From NCBI GenBank assembly GCA_944321435.1, contig CALULH010000010.1:42165-106164 (forward strand): a DNA stretch of 64,000 nt. Direction: 5' to 3'. Source of the DNA: an uncultured Coriobacteriaceae bacterium. GTDB taxonomy: Bacteria > Actinomycetota > Coriobacteriia > Coriobacteriales > Coriobacteriaceae. Below are positions 60,207 to 64,000 of the stretch, piece after piece (the stretch's first letter is position 1; each line of letters begins with the position of its first letter). A program made the position numbers and the translations under genes. Under the pieces are notes generated by a model. The model was not told the origin of the DNA. It saw only the letters and a program-made list of their open reading frames with translations, and searched no databases.

Positions 60207-61351
60207 TACACGTACACCTTCTCAAGCCGCATGCCGAAGCCGCAGGCAACCTCGTAGTTGATGGTGCCGCGCAACTTGGCCATCTCGTCCAGGGTGATCT
60301 CGGCATCGCCGTCTCGGCCGATGATGGTCACCACCTCGCCGTCCTCGGCCTCCGGAACCGGATGGCGCGAGGTCTGGGTCAGCGCGAACATGCATTGGTC
60401 CATGCAGATGTTGCCCACCTGCGGCAGGCGCATGCCGCGCAAGAGCACCTCCATGCGGTTGGAGAGCGTGCGCGACAGGCCGTCGGCGTACCCAACCGGG
60501 ATCGTGCAGATCTGCACCGCGGCGCGCGGCACGCGGTACGTGAAGCCGTAGCCAACGCCCTCGCCCATGGCCGGCCGGATAGTGCGGGTGATTCTCGCCC
60601 GCACGCTCATAACCGGCTCGAGCGTCATGCGCGCCCGCGTGCGCTCGCACGCCTGCAGGCCGTACAGGCCTATGCCCACGCGCACCATGTCGCATCCCGT
60701 CGCCGGCGAAAGCACCGTTGCCGGCGTGTTGTTGCAATGCACGGTGCCGCAGTCGAACCCTGCGTCGCGCATGGCGGCCACGGCTTCCTCGAAGCGCTTC
60801 ACCTGCAGCTGGAAGTCCCAGCCGTCGGGGTCGTCGGCCGTGGCGAAATGCGTGAACACGCCGTCGCATACGAGCCCGCGATGGAAGTCTATGGAACGGC
60901 GGAACTCCACCACATCGGTTGAGCGCACCCCGATGCGGTTCATGCCCGTCTCGATCGCCATGTGGTACTTGGCCACCATGCCATGCGCCACCGCCGACTC
61001 CCCCAGCGCAAGCGCGAACTCGACCGTGTAGACGCTCGGCATGAGCTGGAACTGCAGTAGCGCGTTGATAGCCGTAACGGGAGGCTCGCTCAGCACCAAA
61101 ATGGGCAGGGTGATGCCTGCCTGGCGCAGGTGAACGCCCTCCTCCACCGTGGCCACGGCGAACATATCCGCACCCGCGCGCACCATCACCTGCGCGCAGG
61201 CCGCAGCGCCATGACCGTACGCATCGGCCTTCACCACACAGCACATCTTCTGGCGCGGACGCAACAGCTGCTTGAACGCGCGCACGTTGCGCCGCAGCGC
61301 CGCCTGGTCTACCTCAACCCACGCCCAGCGCGTCTCCGGGTACCGCGGCAT
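60206..61351 (-). CDS. alr: Alanine racemase
   Basis: A 381-residue PLP enzyme making D-alanine for peptidoglycan. The cofactor lysine is K41 in VVKADAYGHG, the second catalytic base is the tyrosine in GVGYGFTYRVP, and ETGMNRIGVR and GNICMDQCMF are conserved. AGGAGG lies 6 nt before the ATG, within the end of nnr. A complete gene in an operon between nnr and the glycosylase, a common alr neighbourhood (nnr-alr-tsaE) in bacteria. Confidence 0.95.
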   Translation of the reverse strand: MPRYPETRWAWVEVDQAALRRNVRAFKQLLRPRQKMCCVVKADAYGHGAAACAQVMVRAGADMFAVATVEEGVHLRQAGITLPILVLSEPPVTAINALLQFQLMPSVYTVEFALALGESAVAHGMVAKYHMAIETGMNRIGVRSTDVVEFRRSIDFHRGLVCDGVFTHFATADDPDGWDFQLQVKRFEEAVAAMRDAGFDCGTVHCNNTPATVLSPATGCDMVRVGIGLYGLQACERTRARMTLEPVMSVRARITRTIRPAMGEGVGYGFTYRVPRAAVQICTIPVGYADGLSRTLSNRMEVLLRGMRLPQVGNICMDQCMFALTQTSRHPVPEAEDGEVVTIIGRDGDAEITLDEMAKLRGTINYEVACGFGMRLEKVYV

Positions 61352-61352
61352 G

Positions 61353-62975
61353 CTAAGCCTCCTGACCTTCCTTGCCGTCGTCCAGCCCCATCTCCTCAAG
61401 CGCGTTCGTCACAAAGAGGTTCATGGCGTCGCCGATAAGGTCGATAAGATCGGTGGCGATCACGCTCTTCTCGCCGAACTTCTGCGCGGCGATGAAGCCC
61501 GTGAGCGAATGCAGGGTCACCGCATAGGAAACCAGCAGCTCCCACGCGTCCGCCCTGCCGTGCGCCAGCGCCACGGTACCGGCGATGATGCCTCCCAGGA
61601 CATCGCCCGATCCGGCCGTGGCGAGCGCCGCCGGGCCCGCCAGCGGAATAACGGCGTGCTCCACGCCCACCACCGCGGTGGTGGGGCCCTTGGCGACCAC
61701 GATCATGTCGCTGGAGCCCGACGCCCAGAGAATCTTCTGCGATCCTTCGATGGCGGCGGACAGGTGGCTCACCGTGGCACCGTCGAGAAGGCGCGTGAGC
61801 TCGCGGTAATGCGGGGTCAGGATCAGCGGCGCGTCGCGTCGGTAGATCTCAGGGAAGTCGTCCAGCTTCCCAGCGGAGAGCTTGGCCAGGCAGTTGAGTG
61901 CGTCAGCATCCAGGATAAGCGGCACGTCGGTGTCGATGAGCTCGGACACCACTTGCACGCAGCCGGCCGCAGTGGTGATGCCCGGTCCGCAGAGCACGCA
62001 GTCGTAGCGCATGGCGAGCTTGGCGATAAGCGCGCTGGCTGCAGCCCCAAAGGCGCCGCGGGCATCGGATGGCACAGCCACCACCGGCACCGAGGGCAGG
62101 GCCATGCGGATGAGGCTCGCGCATGCGTCGGGCGCGGCAACCGTCACATAGCCCGCGCCGGCGCGCGCAGCCGCCTTGGCGGCCATCATGGCGGCACCGG
62201 GATAGGTGGCGGAACCCGCCACCACCAGCACCGAGCCGCGGCTGTATTTGTCGATGTTCGAGGAGAGCGGCTCGGCGAACTGCATGAGATCGGCTAGGTC
62301 AAGCTTCTCGGCCGCATGCTCCACGTCGTCTAGCGAATCGTCGAGCTTGTCGTACAGCACGCCGCACGAGATCTCGCCGGCAACGTTGGGGCCCTCGGCG
62401 CTGTACAGGCCCAGCTTGGGCACGAGCATGGTCGCCGTCCGATCGGCGTTCACGCAACGGTCCAGGACCTCGCCGGTATCCGCGTCCAAGCCCGACGGCA
62501 CGTCGACCGAGACCACCGTGGGCGCCAGCTCGTTGAGCGTGTCGATCCAGATATTGAGCGGGGCGCGCAGCTTTCCATGGAAGCCCGTGCCGAGAAGCGC
62601 GTCCACCACCACGTCCGCCCGGGAGATGATCTCGGTAAGCTCGTCGCGCGAGGGGCCGGCGTGCACCGTTACGTCCTTTGCGGCCGTGCGGCGCGCCACA
62701 TGCCGAGCCAGCGCGCTGGGGATCTCGTCGGGTTCGATGGGCGTTACCACGTCCACCGCAACGCCCTCATGGGAGAGAACGTCTGCCGCCACCCAGCCGT
62801 CGCCGCCATTGTTGCCAAAGCCGCAGAGTACGGCCACGCGCTCAGGCCCGTAGGGCTTCACGACTTCCGCCGTGAACTCGCCAGCATGCTCCATGAGTTC
62901 GGCCTTCGAGGTGCCGGCCTTCTCGATCAGGTCTTCCAGCCGCTTGACTTCCTCGACGTTCAAGATCGGTTGCAT
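61353..62975 (-). CDS. nnr: Bifunctional NAD(P)H-hydrate epimerase/ADP-dependent dehydratase
   Basis: A 540-residue repair enzyme. Residues 1 to about 215 are the YjeF_N epimerase (VAVLCGFGNNGGDGWVAA, DALLGTGFHG), the rest the carbohydrate-kinase-like dehydratase (RGSVLVVAGSATYPGAA, ILTPHYRELTRLL, TAGSGDVLGGIIAG). It converts damaged NADHX/NADPHX back to usable cofactor. An alternative GTG start at 62987 overlaps the acpS stop but has its ribosome-binding site too close; the ATG at 62975 is preferred. Its stop is 1 nt before alr. Confidence 0.94.
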   Translation of the reverse strand: MQPILNVEEVKRLEDLIEKAGTSKAELMEHAGEFTAEVVKPYGPERVAVLCGFGNNGGDGWVAADVLSHEGVAVDVVTPIEPDEIPSALARHVARRTAAKDVTVHAGPSRDELTEIISRADVVVDALLGTGFHGKLRAPLNIWIDTLNELAPTVVSVDVPSGLDADTGEVLDRCVNADRTATMLVPKLGLYSAEGPNVAGEISCGVLYDKLDDSLDDVEHAAEKLDLADLMQFAEPLSSNIDKYSRGSVLVVAGSATYPGAAMMAAKAAARAGAGYVTVAAPDACASLIRMALPSVPVVAVPSDARGAFGAAASALIAKLAMRYDCVLCGPGITTAAGCVQVVSELIDTDVPLILDADALNCLAKLSAGKLDDFPEIYRRDAPLILTPHYRELTRLLDGATVSHLSAAIEGSQKILWASGSSDMIVVAKGPTTAVVGVEHAVIPLAGPAALATAGSGDVLGGIIAGTVALAHGRADAWELLVSYAVTLHSLTGFIAAQKFGEKSVIATDLIDLIGDAMNLFVTNALEEMGLDDGKEGQEA

Positions 62976-62983
62976 GGCTGCGA

Positions 62984-63655
62984 TCACATCCCTTGCTCTA
63001 ACGGCAGGCGACCCGTTGGCTCGCTGCCCGATGACGGCGCCGTGGCGCCGGAAACCTGCGGTTGCGGTGCTTGCGTTGAGGAAGCGGGTTTGTCCGAGAA
63101 GGCCCCGTCGGCGGGCTCCTGCGCCCCTGCGGGAGATTCCGCCCGAGCGGACGCCAGGGAAAGCTCGCCATCCTGCACGCGCTCCAAGTCGTCCAACACG
63201 GCACGGGCCTCCTTGAAGGAACGGGCGATAACCGCGCGCTCGTCCTCCTTCGACTCCTTTGGTTTGGGGCGGGCCTTATCCGTGATGGCCATGGCGTTGG
63301 CAATGGCAAGCTCCGACGTGAAGGAGAGGGAGAGGGCCACCTCCACGACGCCCATCTGCTCGGCGATTTCGGCCGCACGGCCGGCAAGTACCGCAAGCGG
63401 GCGACCGGAGGGATCGCGCGACACCGAAACATCGCGCTTATCGATACCTTGGCTGAACCCCGTACCCAGGGCCTTGAGCACCGCCTCTCGCGCGGCGAAG
63501 CGGCAGGCGTAGTGCGCAGCCGGACGAGGGCTGGCCTCGCAGTACACGCGCTCCTCATCGGTGAACACGCGGCGCGCAAACGCCGGCGTCCGCTGGAGGA
63601 TCTGCTCTATGCGGGCGATCTCAACGATGTCCACACCGATACCAGCCGCTGCCAT
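62984..63655 (-). CDS. acpS: Holo-[acyl-carrier-protein] synthase with C-terminal extension
   Basis: A 223-residue phosphopantetheinyl transferase. GIGVDIVEIARIE (Mg-binding Asp9) and FAAREAVLKALGTG are diagnostic. Typical AcpS is about 120-130 residues; here a further 85-90 residues follow: a basic/acidic helix (KPKESKEDERAVIARSFKEA) then a Ser/Pro/Gly-rich disordered tail. The start at 63655 follows GGAAGGGTGAAC. First gene of the minus-strand operon, so it sets expression of the t6A genes. Confidence 0.9.
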   Translation of the reverse strand: MAAAGIGVDIVEIARIEQILQRTPAFARRVFTDEERVYCEASPRPAAHYACRFAAREAVLKALGTGFSQGIDKRDVSVSRDPSGRPLAVLAGRAAEIAEQMGVVEVALSLSFTSELAIANAMAITDKARPKPKESKEDERAVIARSFKEARAVLDDLERVQDGELSLASARAESPAGAQEPADGAFSDKPASSTQAPQPQVSGATAPSSGSEPTGRLPLEQGM

Positions 63656-63929
63656 GTTCACCCTTCCCATAAGCACCATACCCGTCTATGATACCTCCCC
63701 GCCCTGGGTAATCCCCGCAGCTTCACAGGATAGTAAGAAGTCGCGTAGGGGATCATTCAGTTGATGAGGGGTACGTAAGGGCACGCCTGTTGCCGATCAA
63801 CGAGGCAAGGCATTGTGCACCGCGAGACGATCGAAGGGCTGTATATCAACCTGGAAAAGTTAGAGAGATGAAAACGAAGCGGCATGCCAGGCGTCAAATG
63901 CGCGACACCGCAGGCGTCAACCGCGCACG
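63656..63929. other. Gap between acpS and the last tRNA
   Basis: Lower GC than the genes around it and with no credible gene. It should hold the promoter of the acpS operon on the minus strand; a TATCAT near 63688-63693 is a -10 candidate on the plus-to-minus reading (GGTATCATAG), without a clear -35. Confidence 0.35.
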
Positions 63930-63952
63930 AAAAAAGCGCCCCGCGGGGCGCT
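63930..63952 (-). terminator. Terminator of the tRNA at the window end
   Basis: Perfect palindrome AGCGCCCCGCGGGGCGCT (63935-63952) followed on the minus strand by TTTTTT. Confidence 0.9.
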
Positions 63953-63961
63953 GGTGGCTGC

Positions 63962-64000
63962 TGGTAGCCCGTACCGGATTCGAACCGGTGGCCTCCGCCT
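63962..64000 (-). tRNA. tRNA, 3' half (cut by window edge; amino acid not determinable)
   Basis: Minus strand: variable loop, T arm ACCGG-TTCGAAT-CCGGT, acceptor 3' strand ACGGGCT, discriminator A and encoded CCA ending at 63962. The anticodon is outside the window. The anticodon stem 3' strand reads GGCGG, so the missing side should be CCGCC. Confidence 0.88.

Noticed and set aside
63871..64000. Plus-strand frame ending LVARTGFEPVAS at the right edge
   Set aside because: Same artefact: reverse translation of the truncated tRNA and its terminator.

Overview
The window is about 64 kb of high-GC DNA (roughly two thirds G+C by eye), densely packed with genes in short, often overlapping operons. 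The gene set points to an anaerobic, gut-type actinobacterium of the class Coriobacteriia. The main pointers are a fused TsaB-RimI-TsaD protein, a 1011-residue M16C presequence-type protease, [NiFe]-hydrogenase maturation genes with NikR, an ECF vitamin transporter with a fused double ATPase, and an ApbE flavinyl transferase. The genus cannot be fixed from the sequence. No prophage, CRISPR-Cas, integrase or transposase gene is visible; the accessory signal is in the intergenic repeats.

Layout. 1-5.5 kb: truncated nhaA, a repeat-rich gap with a possible structured RNA, ppaC pyrophosphatase, a zinc-ribbon membrane protein and a NagZ-like hydrolase. 5.7-16 kb: PcrA helicase, an M81 peptidase, uppP, a universal stress protein, and a sugar-type cluster of ROK regulator, acetyltransferase and EamA permease. 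16.6-29.5 kb: the M16C protease, an ArsC/Spx-like protein, then a flavin and quinone themed stretch (Gx-family membrane protein, apbE, murB, FMN riboswitch, ribU, fused ecfA, ecfT, RpiR regulator, polyprenyl synthase). 29.6-37.3 kb: 6-phospho-beta-glucosidase, the nadA-nadB-nadC-niaR operon with an operator overlapping its promoter, a flavodoxin-fold iron-sulfur protein and thioredoxin. 37.6-45.2 kb: a nickel/hydrogenase maturation cluster (His-rich small protein, nikR, hypF, hypC, hypD, a 41-residue membrane protein, hypE). 45.2-54.5 kb: HAD phosphatase, rRNA methyltransferase, lipoprotein, pyrE, galE, a TVP38-type membrane protein and a two-component system. 55-64 kb: tRNA-Gln, a peptidoglycan-binding protein, and one tight minus-strand operon acpS-nnr-alr-udg-tsaE-tsaB/rimI/tsaD. 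A second, truncated tRNA ends the window.

The most unusual features are in non-coding DNA. (1) The octamer GGCGAGAA (usually GGGCGAGAAG) and its complement occur more than 50 times by eye, against about 2-3 expected from base composition. It sits in gene linkers, where it is often read as Gly-Glu-Lys, and also between genes. (2) Two intergenic loci, about 13 kb apart, each hold a run of contiguous 30-bp degenerate repeats, a 130-160 bp spacer, and the same repeat inverted; the repeat contains the GGCGAGAA core. (3) A separate palindromic family built on GTCGAAACTCT/AGAGTTTCGAC occurs near 0.5 kb and 16.3 kb. (4) Several long perfect inverted repeats of 18-30 bp per arm lie between genes.

How the genes work together: the flavin genes (riboflavin import, ApbE flavinylation, Gx protein, polyprenyl synthase) resemble part of the flavin-based extracytosolic electron-transfer loci known in Firmicutes. 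The nad operon makes NAD from aspartate under niacin repression. The hyp genes insert the Fe(CN)2CO centre of [NiFe]-hydrogenase, whose structural genes are not in the window. The last operon combines t6A tRNA modification, cell-wall D-alanine synthesis, repair of hydrated NAD(P)H and acyl-carrier activation.
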